64,000 bases of DNA from Actinomadura viridilutea. Its GTDB lineage: Bacteria; Actinomycetota; Actinomycetes; Streptosporangiales; Streptosporangiaceae. Within the stretch, counting starts at the first letter, position 1, and the number at the start of each line of letters is the position of its first letter. The stretch is from the NCBI GenBank assembly GCA_003001795.1, contig PVNI01000017.1, positions 91,776 through 155,775 of the forward strand, written 5' to 3'. The notes beneath the pieces were generated by a model. The model searched no databases. It saw nothing but the letters and a program-made list of their open reading frames with translations, and had not been told where the DNA came from. This document shows, one piece after another, positions 32,478 through 41,383 of this stretch. The position numbers were made by a program, and so were the translations under genes.

Positions 32478-32590
32478 GGTCGCTACTCCACTGGTCCTCT
32501 TGGTACCTGACGGCTCTGGCTGCGGGGCCTCGAGGCGCGCGGCTCGCGCGGGGACGGTGCGCCGGCCCCCGGCGCCCTCGCCGGACAGAC

Positions 32591-32621
32591 ACGAAACGAC
32601 CCCTCGCCATAGGAGGGGTCG
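32591..32621 (-). promoter_or_regulatory. Terminator-like hairpin in the leuS leader
   Basis: Minus-strand hairpin CGACCCCTC-loop-GAGGGGTCG (9-bp stem, 7-nt loop) followed by TTTCGT, about 115 bp before the leuS start. It could act as an attenuator. I see neither a T-box specifier structure nor a convincing leucine-rich leader peptide. Confidence 0.5.
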
Positions 32622-32754
32622 CCGCGCCGACTGGGGTCGTCCGTCAGCGCGGCCGGCTGAGAAGCAGCCTTCCGGTCCGCATATACCAAGACTAGCGCAG
32701 AGGCAAGGCCCCCCGGAGGCGCGTTGCCGGGCGGGCGAATTTTCCGATTGGGCC

Positions 32755-32809
32755 TTGACGGGGCGCCGCCGACCGCTACCCTCTGGAACCAATAGGAAGG
32801 TTTCCTATT
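32755..32809 (+). promoter_or_regulatory. Promoter and palindromic operator of the LPMO gene
   Basis: -35 TTGACG (32755-32760), 16-bp spacer, -10 TACCCT (32777-32782). The inverted repeat AATAGGAA-GGT-TTCCTATT (32791-32809, perfect 8-bp arms) overlaps the expected transcription start. This layout suits a repressor responding to a sugar inducer. Confidence 0.75.
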
Positions 32810-32849
32810 AGATTCGCCGGTCACTCCGACCCCGCCAGGAGGAAGGCGC

Positions 32850-33440
32850 ATGTCACGAAAGGTCTCCTTCGCCGTCGCCGCGGCCGTCGCCGTCGGCCTG
32901 CCTCTGGTCAGCGCCGCGCCCGCGTACGCGCACGGCTACACCACCTCGCCGGTCAGCCGCGCGCTGCACTGCAAGCAGGGCACCGTCCAGAACTGCGGCC
33001 CCATCCAGTGGGAGCCGCAGAGCGTCGAAGGCCCCAAGGGCTTCCCCGCGGCCGGGCCCGCGGACGGCACGATCTGCGCCGCCGGCGACAGCCGCTGGGC
33101 CCCGCTCGACGACCCGCGCGGCGGCCAGTGGCCCGCCACCCGGGTGCAGTCCGGGCAGTCCTTCACCTTCTCCTGGACGCTCACGGCCGCGCACGCCACC
33201 ACGTCGTTCCGCTACTTCATCACCCGCGACGGCTGGAACCCGTCCCAGCCGCTCACCCGAGCCGCCCTCGAGTCGACTCCGTTCCTGCAGCAGGACTACG
33301 GCGGCCAGCGTCCGCCCTCCACCGTCTCGCACACCGGCAGGCTGCCGAACAAGTCCGGCCGCCACCTGATCCTGGCGGTGTGGGACATCGCCGACACGGG
33401 CAACGCGTTCTACCAGTGCGCTGACGTCGACTTCGGCTGA
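32850..33440 (+). CDS. Secreted AA10 lytic polysaccharide monooxygenase (chitin/cellulose-active)
   Basis: 196 aa; ATG 32850 behind AGGAGGAAGG. Signal peptide residues 1-27 (hydrophobic VSFAVAAAVAVGLPLVSA), cleavage AYA-HG, leaving His28 as the mature N-terminus, the essential half of the copper histidine brace. The second His is in LTAAHATTSFRYF (about 116). The C-terminal ILAVWDIADTGNAFYQCADV is typical of AA10. Four Cys can form two disulfides. The enzyme oxidatively cleaves crystalline chitin or cellulose; no carbohydrate-binding module is attached and the substrate cannot be told from sequence alone. Monocistronic, with a clear promoter, operator and terminator. Confidence 0.94.
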   Translation: MSRKVSFAVAAAVAVGLPLVSAAPAYAHGYTTSPVSRALHCKQGTVQNCGPIQWEPQSVEGPKGFPAAGPADGTICAAGDSRWAPLDDPRGGQWPATRVQSGQSFTFSWTLTAAHATTSFRYFITRDGWNPSQPLTRAALESTPFLQQDYGGQRPPSTVSHTGRLPNKSGRHLILAVWDIADTGNAFYQCADVDFG

Positions 33441-33497
33441 TCCGCGCCCCCGCGGGCGACCCGCGGGTGATCCGCCGACACCGGAAGGGATCCTCCA

Positions 33498-33536
33498 ACG
33501 GGCGGCCTGCCGCCGACTCCCCGGCAGGCCGCCCGT
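33498..33536 (+). terminator. Terminator of the LPMO gene
   Basis: 15-bp stem ACGGGCGGCCTGCCG paired with CGGCAGGCCGCCCGT around a 9-nt loop, 58 bp after the LPMO stop. Confidence 0.88.
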
Positions 33537-33710
33537 CGCCGTGTCCGGGCCCGACCCTCAAAAAATAACCCCCCGGTCACGATTTGCCGCGAGATGGCGA
33601 ACGGGTTCTGTCAGGGGGCTGCGCGGACGCGTCGTCTTCCAGCAGGATGACCGACACCGTTCCTACACTCATCGGTAACAACCGGCTGGTGACGCCCGGC
33701 GAGGAGTGCC

Positions 33711-35252
33711 ATGCTCAATCTCTCGGTCCTGCTGGAGGACGCCGCTCGCAAGTCGCCCGACCGCGACGCCGTCGTCTTCGGCGACATGCGGCTGTCGTAC
33801 GCGACGATCGACACCATCGCCAACCAGGTGGCGAACCTGCTGCGCTCGCGCGGGATCGGCCCGGGGGACAAGGTCGCGCTGTCGTGCCCCAACGTGCCGT
33901 ACTTCCCGATGGTGTACTTCGGGATCCTCAAGGCGGGCGCCGCGGTCGTCCCGCTGAACGTGCTCCTCAAGCCGCGCGAGATCGCCTACCACCTCGACGA
34001 CTCGGGCGCCAAGGCGCTGTTCGCGTTCGAGGGCACCCCCGAGCTGCCGCTCGGCGAGATGGGCCACGCCGGGTTCCAGCAGGCCGACGGCTGCGAGCAC
34101 CTGTTCCTCATGACGGTCGACCCGGGGGCCGCCGAGTCGCCGTTCGAGGACGCCGAGCTGTTCTGGCCCGCCGTCGGGGCGCAGCCGAGCGCCTTCGAGT
34201 CCGCGCGGACGTCCGCCGAGGACACCGCGGTCATCCTCTACACCAGCGGCACCACCGGCCGGCCCAAGGGCGCCGAGCTGACCCACAGCAACATGCTGAT
34301 GAACGCGCTGGTGTCGGACATGATGTTCGACCGCACCGCCCACGACGTGTCGCTGGTGACGCTGCCGATGTTCCACGCCTTCGGGCAGTCGTGCGTGATG
34401 AACGTGGGCATCCGGCGGCGCGCCACGCTGGTGCTGCAGCCGCGGTTCGAGGCGGCCGAGGCGCTGCGCCTCATGGCCAAGGAGAAGGTCACGATCTTCG
34501 CGGGCGTCCCGACCATGTACTGGGCCCTGCTGTCCGACCAGGGCACGGTGCCTCCCGAGGACGTCGCCCGGCACCTGCACACCTGCGTGTCCGGCGGGGC
34601 GTCGTTGCCGCTGGAGGTGCTCAAGGGCTTCGAGGCCAAGTTCGGCGTCAAGATCCTCGAGGGCTACGGGCTGTCGGAGACCTCGCCGGTGGTCTCGTTC
34701 AACCAGGCGGACGTGGGCCTCAAGCCCGGTTCGATCGGCACGCCGATCTGGGGCGTGGAGATGAAGCTGATCGACGACGACTGGAAGACGATCGAGGGCG
34801 AGGGTCCCGGCGAGATCGCCGTGCGCGGCCACAACGTGATGAAGGGCTACCTCGGCCGTCCGGACGCGACCGCGGAGGCCATCCGGGACGGCTGGTTCCG
34901 CACCGGCGACATCGCCCGCCGCGACGAGGACGGCTTCTACTACATCATCGACCGCTCCAAGGACATGATCATCCGCGGCGGCTTCAACGTGTACCCGCGG
35001 GAGGTCGAGGAGGTCCTCATGACCCACCCGCAGGTCTCGCTGGCCGCGGTGGTGGGCGTGCCGCACGACACCCACGGCGAGGAGATCAAGGCGTACGTGA
35101 TCCGCACCCCGGACGCCACCCTCACCGAGGACGAGCTGATCGCCTGGGCCAAGGAGCAGCTCGCCGCGTACAAGTACCCGCGCATCGTGGAGTTCCGCGA
35201 CGAGCTCCCCATGACCGCCACCGGCAAGATCCTCAAGCGCGAACTGCGCTGA
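33711..35252 (+). CDS. Long-chain acyl-CoA synthetase (AMP-forming)
   Basis: 513 aa; ATG 33711 after GAGGAGTGCC. ANL superfamily: P-loop ILYTSGTTGRPKGAELTHSN (about 180-198), substrate-gate motif LPMFHAFGQS, A5 motif EGYGLSETSP, A7 WFRTGDIARRDEDGFYYIID, hinge DRSKDMIIRGGFNVYPREVE and the terminal Lys in TATGKILKREL. Activates a carboxylic acid, probably a medium or long-chain fatty acid, to acyl-CoA via acyl-AMP. A convergent P450 gene and then an alpha/beta hydrolase follow, a plausible lipid-catabolism neighbourhood. Confidence 0.93.
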   Translation: MLNLSVLLEDAARKSPDRDAVVFGDMRLSYATIDTIANQVANLLRSRGIGPGDKVALSCPNVPYFPMVYFGILKAGAAVVPLNVLLKPREIAYHLDDSGAKALFAFEGTPELPLGEMGHAGFQQADGCEHLFLMTVDPGAAESPFEDAELFWPAVGAQPSAFESARTSAEDTAVILYTSGTTGRPKGAELTHSNMLMNALVSDMMFDRTAHDVSLVTLPMFHAFGQSCVMNVGIRRRATLVLQPRFEAAEALRLMAKEKVTIFAGVPTMYWALLSDQGTVPPEDVARHLHTCVSGGASLPLEVLKGFEAKFGVKILEGYGLSETSPVVSFNQADVGLKPGSIGTPIWGVEMKLIDDDWKTIEGEGPGEIAVRGHNVMKGYLGRPDATAEAIRDGWFRTGDIARRDEDGFYYIIDRSKDMIIRGGFNVYPREVEEVLMTHPQVSLAAVVGVPHDTHGEEIKAYVIRTPDATLTEDELIAWAKEQLAAYKYPRIVEFRDELPMTATGKILKRELR

Positions 35253-35314
35253 CCCGGACCGCCTCGGACGCGCGCCCGCGCCGCCCGTCCTCCGCGGCGG
35301 CCGCGGCGAAGCTC

Positions 35315-35348
35315 CCGCCCGCGAGCCGGACGACCGGTTCGCGGGCGG
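35315..35348. terminator. Bidirectional terminator between acyl-CoA synthetase and P450
   Basis: Nested hairpin: CCGCCCGCGA paired with TCGCGGGCGG, inner CCGG/CCGG, in the convergent gap. Confidence 0.75.
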
Positions 35349-35512
35349 TGCGCGTGGAAAGGGTGGTCCCCACGACCTCGTCAGCCGGCTCATCTGCCGG
35401 CGCGACGGGTCCCCTAACGAGACCGGCACGGCGCGCCCTGCACAACGCCCGGCCGCGCCGTCGGCCGCCTGCCGGGTCCGCTCCGCGACGCGGAGACCGG
35501 GGCGGACCGGGG

Positions 35513-36787
35513 TCAGAACGTGTAGGGCAGGCGTTTGATTCCGTTGATGAAGCTCGATTCGAGGCGGTCGGGTTCACCGTCGGCCCTGATGCCGGGCAGG
35601 CGGCTCAGCAGCTGGCGGAACATCACGGCGATCTCGCGGCGGGCCAGGTGGGCGCCCAGGCAGAAGTGCGGGCCCGGACCGCCGAAGCCGACGTGCGGGT
35701 TGGGGTCGCGCAGGATGTCGAACCGCTCGGGGTCGGTGAAGACGGTCTCGTCCCGGTTGGCCGACCAGTAGTAGAGCAGCAGCTTGTCGCCTTCCTTGAC
35801 CTCGTGTCCGGCGAGAGTGGTGTCGCGGGTGGCGGTGCGCCGCATCCACACCACCGGCGACACGTACCGCACGATCTCCTCGACGGCGCCGCCGATGCGC
35901 CCCTCGAAGTCCTCGACGAGCAGGGCCCGCTGGTCGGGGTGCCGGGTGAGCAGGTCGAGGCCGTGCGCGATCGCGTTGCGCGTGGTCTCGTTGCCGGCGA
36001 CCACGAGCAGGATGAAGAACGAGCCGAGTTCCTGGTCGCTGAGCGACTCGCCGTCGATGTTCGCGTTGACGAGCGCGGACGTCAGGTCGTCGGTGGGCTC
36101 GGCACGGCGGCGGCGGGCCAGCTCCTCGACGAGGTCCTTGAGGGTCTGGCCGGCCTCCATGAGCCGCAGCGCGGTCCGTTCGGGGTCGCCCGACGGCAGG
36201 AACTCCGGGTCGTTGCCCGCCAGGATCACGTTGGTGGCGTCCAGGACGGCGGCGTGGTGCTCGGGGCCGATGCCCATCATGTCGCAGATGATCGTCAGCG
36301 GGAGCCGGGCGGCGACGTCGGCGACGAAGTCGCCGGTGCCGCGGCCCGCCGCCACCTCGTCCACCAGGCCGGCGGCGACGCGTTCCACCTTGTCCTCGAA
36401 CCGCTGGACCATGCGCGGCGAGAACGCGCGGGACACGATGCGGCGCAGCCGGGCGTGCCGCGGATCGTCCATGTTGATCATGGAGCCGAAGTACTCGTGC
36501 AGGTCGCCCGGCATGTCGGGGATGTTGGTGGCGCCGCGTCCCGAGCAGAAGTCCTGGGGCCGCCGGGACGCCTCCAGCACCTCGGCGTGCCGGGTGAGCG
36601 CGTAGTAGCCGGGGCCGCGCGGGACGATCTTCACGTCCGGCTCCTCGAACCGGACCAGGCCGGGATGCCGGCGCAGCGCCGCGAACGCCTCGTGCCGGTG
36701 CTCCAGCGGACGCCGCCAGAAGTCCCTGTCCGTCAGGTTGATGTCCTCGACCTTGAGCATCGCGCCATCCGAGTCCCAGAACGCCAT
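35513..36787 (-). CDS. Cytochrome P450
   Basis: 424 aa from ATG 36787 (MAFWDSDGAMLKVEDIN); ATG 36760 is an alternative, and neither has a strong ribosome-binding site. I-helix oxygen-binding motif VVAGNETTRN, ExxR-type EEIVRYVSPVVWMRR, and heme-thiolate loop FGGPGPHFCLGAHLA (Cys about 375). The N-terminal LEHRHEAFAALRRHPGLVRF resembles CYP125/CYP142-like actinobacterial families that hydroxylate steroid or lipid side chains, but subfamily and substrate are not decided. No ferredoxin gene is adjacent, so redox partners act in trans. Confidence 0.92.
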   Translation of the reverse strand: MAFWDSDGAMLKVEDINLTDRDFWRRPLEHRHEAFAALRRHPGLVRFEEPDVKIVPRGPGYYALTRHAEVLEASRRPQDFCSGRGATNIPDMPGDLHEYFGSMINMDDPRHARLRRIVSRAFSPRMVQRFEDKVERVAAGLVDEVAAGRGTGDFVADVAARLPLTIICDMMGIGPEHHAAVLDATNVILAGNDPEFLPSGDPERTALRLMEAGQTLKDLVEELARRRRAEPTDDLTSALVNANIDGESLSDQELGSFFILLVVAGNETTRNAIAHGLDLLTRHPDQRALLVEDFEGRIGGAVEEIVRYVSPVVWMRRTATRDTTLAGHEVKEGDKLLLYYWSANRDETVFTDPERFDILRDPNPHVGFGGPGPHFCLGAHLARREIAVMFRQLLSRLPGIRADGEPDRLESSFINGIKRLPYTF

Positions 36788-36851
36788 TCGGTTTACACAC
36801 AGACTGGCAAAGTAAAGCGCCGACGGGGGAGACTCGGCGGCGTGACACGCG

Positions 36852-37757
36852 TCACATGTCCTGTCGGTCGTCGACGAGCCAGTCGAGGACGAGGCGGTCG
36901 ACCTCGGCGGGCCGCTCCAGGTGCAGGAAGTGCCCCGCACCGGGGACGATCTGGGCCCGGGAACCGCGCGGCAGGCAGGCGAGGACGGCGGAGGCGTCCC
37001 CGTTCGGGAAGAACGCGTCCACGCCCAGGCAGCCGTCGTCGGCGCCGTGCAGGTAGAGCAGCGGCCGTTCGCCGACCGCCGAGACCGCGTCCTGCTGCGC
37101 GGCGTACCGGTCGGCATGCGCGGAGGGGTCCATGAGGGCGCGGTAGTAGCCGAGGGCGGCGGCGAGGTTGTCGGGCGCGGCCAGGCAGTCCATGACATGG
37201 GCGACGTCCGCCGTCGCGTCGTATCCCGGCGACCAGTCGCGCCACAGTCCGGCGACGAACGCCTCGTTCACCGCCGCTTCGGCGAACGGCGTCTGGAACA
37301 GGAAGATGTAGAACGAGCGTTTGAGCTGCTCGTACTCAAAGAACGAGCTCATCAGCGACGTCATCGGCGGCACCGCCAGCGCGACCGCGCGGCGCCACCG
37401 CTCGGGGGCGTACGCGACGGCGCCGTAGACGGCGAGCGCACCCCAGTCGTGCCCGATGAGCACCGCGTCGGGGCCGCCGCCGAACGCCTCGTGCAGCGCC
37501 ACGGCGTCGGCGACCAGCGCGCCCGCCTGGCACGCGCCGTCGTCGGGCACCGCGGTGGGCGCGTAGCCGCGCATGAACGGCGCGACGGCGTGGTACCCGG
37601 CCTCGGCCAGTTCGGGAAGCAGATGCCGCCACGTGTGCGCCGAGTCGGGGAAGCCGTGCAGGCACAGCGCGAGCGGCCCGTCCTCCGGCCCCGCCTCCAG
37701 GTAACCGAACCGCAGTCCGTTCGCCTCGACGGTCCCCGCGCGCACGTCGTCCACCAC
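36852..37757 (-). CDS. Alpha/beta hydrolase (epoxide hydrolase / haloalkane dehalogenase-like)
   Basis: 301 aa from GTG 37757 (tandem GTG at 37754) behind GGGAGG. Oxyanion region CLHGFPDSAHTW, nucleophile elbow LIGHDWGALAVY (Asp nucleophile, HDWG as in epoxide hydrolases), cap domain about 130-215, late acidic residue in LYLHGADDGCLG, and catalytic His in VPGAGHFLHLERP. The Asp nucleophile favours epoxide hydrolase or dehalogenase chemistry over esterase. 64 bp upstream of, and co-oriented with, the P450 gene; epoxide or hydroxylated-lipid processing is a reasonable inference. Confidence 0.88.
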   Translation of the reverse strand: MVDDVRAGTVEANGLRFGYLEAGPEDGPLALCLHGFPDSAHTWRHLLPELAEAGYHAVAPFMRGYAPTAVPDDGACQAGALVADAVALHEAFGGGPDAVLIGHDWGALAVYGAVAYAPERWRRAVALAVPPMTSLMSSFFEYEQLKRSFYIFLFQTPFAEAAVNEAFVAGLWRDWSPGYDATADVAHVMDCLAAPDNLAAALGYYRALMDPSAHADRYAAQQDAVSAVGERPLLYLHGADDGCLGVDAFFPNGDASAVLACLPRGSRAQIVPGAGHFLHLERPAEVDRLVLDWLVDDRQDM

Positions 37758-37957
37758 GGCTCCTCCCTTCGCTCCGTGCCCGCGACGTTACTCCGCCTCG
37801 CATCAACGCGCCGCCGCTCATACGGCCGCCGCCTATCCGACCGCGTGCACGAATCAAGAAACACCCGACCGCCATGCAGCGCACACACTCTGCGAAGGTG
37901 CGACAGCGCCGAACGACAACGAGTACACGGAATCGACCGCACCCCCGGCACGTCCTC

Positions 37958-38250
37958 CGGAGGAGGCCGGGGCGACCGTCCAAGTGGACCAGAGGCAGCT
38001 CATCGATGGGATCCGCCGGCGGGTGCGCACCGGGGCGCCGTGGCGGGACGTACCCGCCTGCTACGGATCCTGGCAGGCGGTCAACGGGCTGCTTCGCCGC
38101 TGGCAGCGTGAAGGCGTCTGGCGCGCATCCTGGCCGCCCCGCAGGCTCGGCCGACGCGGCCGGGCTGATCGGCCGGCAGGTGGGCGTCGATTCCACCGTC
38201 ATGTGCGGCGCACCAGCACGCCGCCGGGGTCCGGGCGGCACGGTGCGCTG
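37958..38250 (+). pseudogene. IS5-family transposase remnant (N-terminal part)
   Basis: Plus-strand translation RQLIDGIRRRVRTGAPWRDV, then PACYGSWQAVNGLLRRWQRE is the conserved N-terminal DUF4096-like region of IS5-group transposases. A second frame continues with VDSTVMCGAPARRRGPGG, matching the DSTxxRAHQHAAG segment. At least two frameshifts, no DDE core, no terminal repeats: a dead fragment. The rest of the gap to 38526 shows nothing. Confidence 0.75.
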
Positions 38251-38526
38251 CAGCGCGAGCCGCCCGGCGGCACGGCTGCCGAGCCGGTCGACCACGCGCT
38301 AACGCCCGTTCGGGTGCGGCACAGCGGCGTTGGGGGCACGGCTCCACCTCCGACAGCCACGTATTGCCGGCCACTGTCGTGCTTACAGCCTCGATTCATT
38401 TCGAACGCGAGCACCTGCCTGGCCACGTGCTGCCGGGCCGACGGCGCCGCAGTCATCCAGCCCGTGCCGACCTCTGATATCGGGAGGCTCGCTGTGCTCA
38501 GCGGGGTGCGGGCGCGCTCTTATGGC

Positions 38527-38567
38527 GAACGGGCTTCCCCGAGGACGTGCCCCGGGAAAGCCCGTTC
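38527..38567 (-). terminator. Terminator downstream of the tmsB-like gene
   Basis: Near-perfect hairpin GAACGGGCTTCCC with GGGAAAGCCCGTTC, 17 bp beyond the stop of the minus-strand methyltransferase gene. Confidence 0.8.
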
Positions 38568-38583
38568 GTCGTACGGGTGGAGG

Positions 38584-39849
38584 TCACGCGCCCCAGTCGG
38601 GACGCAGCGGCATGTGGGAGTTGCCGTTGCGGTCGAGCTTCACGCCCAGCGTCTGGTGCAGCTGGATCCAGTTGCGCTCGAAGCCGATGACGCAGCCGGC
38701 CATGTAGACCCGCCACACACGCGCGGTGCCCTCGCCGACTTCGGCGACGGCCTCGTCCCAGTGCGCGTCCAGGTTGCGGCACCAGGCCCGGAGGGTGCGG
38801 GCGTAATGCTCGCGGAGGTTCTCCTGGTGCCGGATCTCGAACCCCGCGTCGTTCATCTTCGACTGGATGTAGCCGGGGCCTTCGAGCTCCCCGTCGGGGA
38901 AGACGTACCGGTTGATGAACCCGCCCGGCTTCATCGGGGGGGCCATGTTGTCGGGCCGGGTGATGGTGTGGTTCAGCATCCGCCCGCCCGGCACCAGCTT
39001 GTCGTACAGGAAGGAGAAGTACGACGGCAGGTTGGCCTTGCCGATGTGCTCGGTGAGGCCGATCGAGCTGATGGCGTCGAACCCGGTCTCCTCCACGTCC
39101 CGGTAGTCCAGGTGACGCACCTCCGCCAGCTCCGACAGGCCGCGGTCGGCGATGGCCTTCTGCGCCCACTCGGCCTGCTGCTTGGACAGGGTGACGCCCA
39201 GCGCCTTGACCCCGTACTCCTTGGCGGCGTGCATCACCATGCCGCCCCAGCCGCAGCCCACGTCCAGCAGCCGCATGCCCGGCCGCAGCCCGAGCTTCTT
39301 GGCGACCAGGTCGTGCTTGTAACGCTGCGCCTCCTCCAGGGTGGCGTCCTCCCGGGGGTAGCACGCGCACGTGTAGGCCATGGACGGCCCCAGCACCCAC
39401 TCGTAGAAGGTGTTGGACACGTCGTAGTGGTGGGAGATGGCCTTCGCGTCACGCCGCTTGGAGTGGCGCAGCCAGGACGGCACCCGGCTGAACGGCGCCT
39501 CCTGGGGCGGCGGCGGCAGACGACGGCTGACCGCTCCCCGCAGCAGCGGGTTGCGCAGCACCTCACTGAGGACGCGGAGCTTGTCGCCCCAGGACACCTC
39601 CCCCAGGGCCTGCTGCATCGTCGACAGCGCGGTGTACATGTCGCCGTGCACGTTGAGGTGCCCGCTGACGTACGCCCGGGCCAGCCCAAGAGAGCCCGGC
39701 GAGTGCACCAGGTAGGACACCGCGTACGGAGAACGCACCTCCAGCCGGATGTCGGCTCCGGGGGTGCCCGCCCGCGATCCGTCGTACGCGACGAACTCCA
39801 CTGGCGCGTCAGGCCCGACGAGCTCCTCGAAGACCCTGGCCAGCGTCAT
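38584..39849 (-). CDS. SAM-dependent fatty-acyl methyltransferase (Cfa/TmsB-like)
   Basis: 421 aa of the cyclopropane-fatty-acid synthase superfamily. Substrate-binding N-terminal domain (about 1-140), then HHYDVSNTFYEWVLGPSMAY, SAM motif RLLDVGCGWGGMVMHAA (about 193-209), GVTLSKQQAEWAQK and ISSIGLTEHIG. It sits downstream of an FAD-binding oxidoreductase on the same strand (75-bp gap). This pair matches the tmsB-tmsA organisation, in which the methyltransferase methylenates oleoyl phospholipids and the flavoprotein reduces the product to 10-methylstearate (tuberculostearate). A true cyclopropane synthase is the alternative; the neighbour argues against it. Confidence 0.88.
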   Translation of the reverse strand: MTLARVFEELVGPDAPVEFVAYDGSRAGTPGADIRLEVRSPYAVSYLVHSPGSLGLARAYVSGHLNVHGDMYTALSTMQQALGEVSWGDKLRVLSEVLRNPLLRGAVSRRLPPPPQEAPFSRVPSWLRHSKRRDAKAISHHYDVSNTFYEWVLGPSMAYTCACYPREDATLEEAQRYKHDLVAKKLGLRPGMRLLDVGCGWGGMVMHAAKEYGVKALGVTLSKQQAEWAQKAIADRGLSELAEVRHLDYRDVEETGFDAISSIGLTEHIGKANLPSYFSFLYDKLVPGGRMLNHTITRPDNMAPPMKPGGFINRYVFPDGELEGPGYIQSKMNDAGFEIRHQENLREHYARTLRAWCRNLDAHWDEAVAEVGEGTARVWRVYMAGCVIGFERNWIQLHQTLGVKLDRNGNSHMPLRPDWGA

Positions 39850-39924
39850 GTTCTTCCTCCTGTCTCTCCGCCCCGAGCCGGGCCGAGCCCCGGCGTGGCC
39901 GGGGCGTCCCCCCGGTGGCGCGGC

Positions 39925-41292
39925 TCAGCGCCCGCGAACGCACTTGTCGTAGAGGTCCAGCAGGCGCTTGTCGGGGTCGTACGTCTCCTTGAGCCGTCGG
40001 TAGGTCTCCCCGTCGTAGTGCCGCCAGAACTCGTCACGGCTGTAAAAAGCAGTCGAGTACAGGGACTTATGCCCGTCAAGCGCGGCGACCTTACGCTCGA
40101 TGAGCCGGTTGTGGTACTCGGGGATCTTCCCCGGGGGCAGCCGGACCGTCCCCCAGAAACCGACGTTGACGTACGTGCGGCCGGGCTCCAGCGGATACAG
40201 CGGCCAGCGGTCGCGTGCGCGCAGCGGGCACAGCCACACGGGGCTCATGCCCACCTTCTCGTGGAAGAAGTCCAGGAACTCCGGCAGCCGCTCCACCGGC
40301 ACCTCGATGTCCTGGATGACGTCCTCGCGGGGACGCTGCCCCCGCCACCGGTCGATGCGGGCGACGATGCCGAAGCGGCGGTCGTAGGCCACCAGCTTGC
40401 GGTAGACGTCCGACCGCTTGGCCTTGTCCGGCCACACGCGGCGCACCAGCGGATGCTGGACGCCGAACGCGCGCGAGCACCAGAACCAGTCGGTGTCCCA
40501 CCGCCAGATGTAGTCGCGCACCGTCAGGAAGTCGACCGACCGCTGCTGAATGGACCGGTAGTAGATCTTCTGGCCGGTGTAGTCGGACGTGTAGGGCGCG
40601 CTGTCGGCGAACGACCCGACCGTCAGGTACACCTCCTTCGGGCCGAACACCGTGCCGTCGAGGAAGTCGACCGGCTCGCCCTCGTACTCGCCCGCCTCGG
40701 TCAGCTCGGCGATGGCCCGCGCGCACGCCTCCGCCGACCCGTACCGCAGGTGCCGCAGCCGCACGAACGGCTTGACGGGGATCAGCTCGATCTTCAGCCG
40801 CAGGGTGTAGCCGAGCGTCCCGTAGGAGTTGGGGAAGCCGTAGAACAGGTCGGCGTGCTCGTTGTCGCGGGTGGCCGTGACGACGCGGCCGTCCCCGGTC
40901 AGCACCTGCATCTCCAGCACCGCCTCGTGCGGCAGGCCGAGCCGGAACGACGTCGACTCGATGCCGAGGCCGGTGACCGCGCCGCCCAGCGTGATCGTCT
41001 TGAGCTGCGGCACCACCGTGGGCATCAGCCCGTACGGCAGGGTCGCGTCCACCAGGGTCTCGTAGGTCGTCATGCCCTGCACGTCGGCGGTGCGCGCCTC
41101 CGGGTCGACGTGCAGCACCTTGTCGAACCCCGACACGTCCAGGCCCGGCGCCCGTGACGGCTCCCGCCAGCGGAACAGGTTCGAGGTCTTCTTCGCCAGC
41201 CGCACCGGCGTCCCCTTCGGAATCGCCTCATAGGACCGGCGCAGGGCCTCCACGGCGCGCTGATGGTCGTCTCTGATCGCAAGCTCGGTCAT
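39925..41292 (-). CDS. FAD-binding oxidoreductase (TmsA-like, 10-methylene fatty acid reductase)
   Basis: 455 aa; ATG 41292 with GGAGGGCAG. N-terminal PCMH/FAD domain: GFDKVLHVDPEARTADVQGM, VVPQLKTITLGGAVTGLGIE, GFPNSYGTLGYTLRLKIELI. The C-terminal cap contains WLCPLRARDRWPLYPLEPG. DWARF1/DHCR24-like flavoprotein family. Together with the following methyltransferase it fits the two-step 10-methyl fatty acid pathway, acting on membrane phospholipid acyl chains. No tmsC-like gene is attached. The promoter lies in the 91-bp gap to a divergent PPOX gene. Confidence 0.87.
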   Translation of the reverse strand: MTELAIRDDHQRAVEALRRSYEAIPKGTPVRLAKKTSNLFRWREPSRAPGLDVSGFDKVLHVDPEARTADVQGMTTYETLVDATLPYGLMPTVVPQLKTITLGGAVTGLGIESTSFRLGLPHEAVLEMQVLTGDGRVVTATRDNEHADLFYGFPNSYGTLGYTLRLKIELIPVKPFVRLRHLRYGSAEACARAIAELTEAGEYEGEPVDFLDGTVFGPKEVYLTVGSFADSAPYTSDYTGQKIYYRSIQQRSVDFLTVRDYIWRWDTDWFWCSRAFGVQHPLVRRVWPDKAKRSDVYRKLVAYDRRFGIVARIDRWRGQRPREDVIQDIEVPVERLPEFLDFFHEKVGMSPVWLCPLRARDRWPLYPLEPGRTYVNVGFWGTVRLPPGKIPEYHNRLIERKVAALDGHKSLYSTAFYSRDEFWRHYDGETYRRLKETYDPDKRLLDLYDKCVRGR

Positions 41293-41383
41293 CTGCCCTC
41301 CCCCACGCACACAGTAAATCGATCATCCCATGTATCGTCCACATATCCGGGTGGTTCGCGTCATCACGGGGAAGAGTGGGAGG

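Noticed and set aside
32478..32750. T-box leader for leuS
   Set aside because: No T-box sequence or specifier loop found.
36784..36816. TTTAC/GTAAA inverted repeat before the P450 gene as an operator
   Set aside because: Only 5-bp arms with 15-nt spacing; too weak to support.
37984..41157. Long plus-strand frame across tmsB and tmsA
   Set aside because: Antisense to two well-supported enzymes; only its first 40 codons match anything (IS5 remnant).
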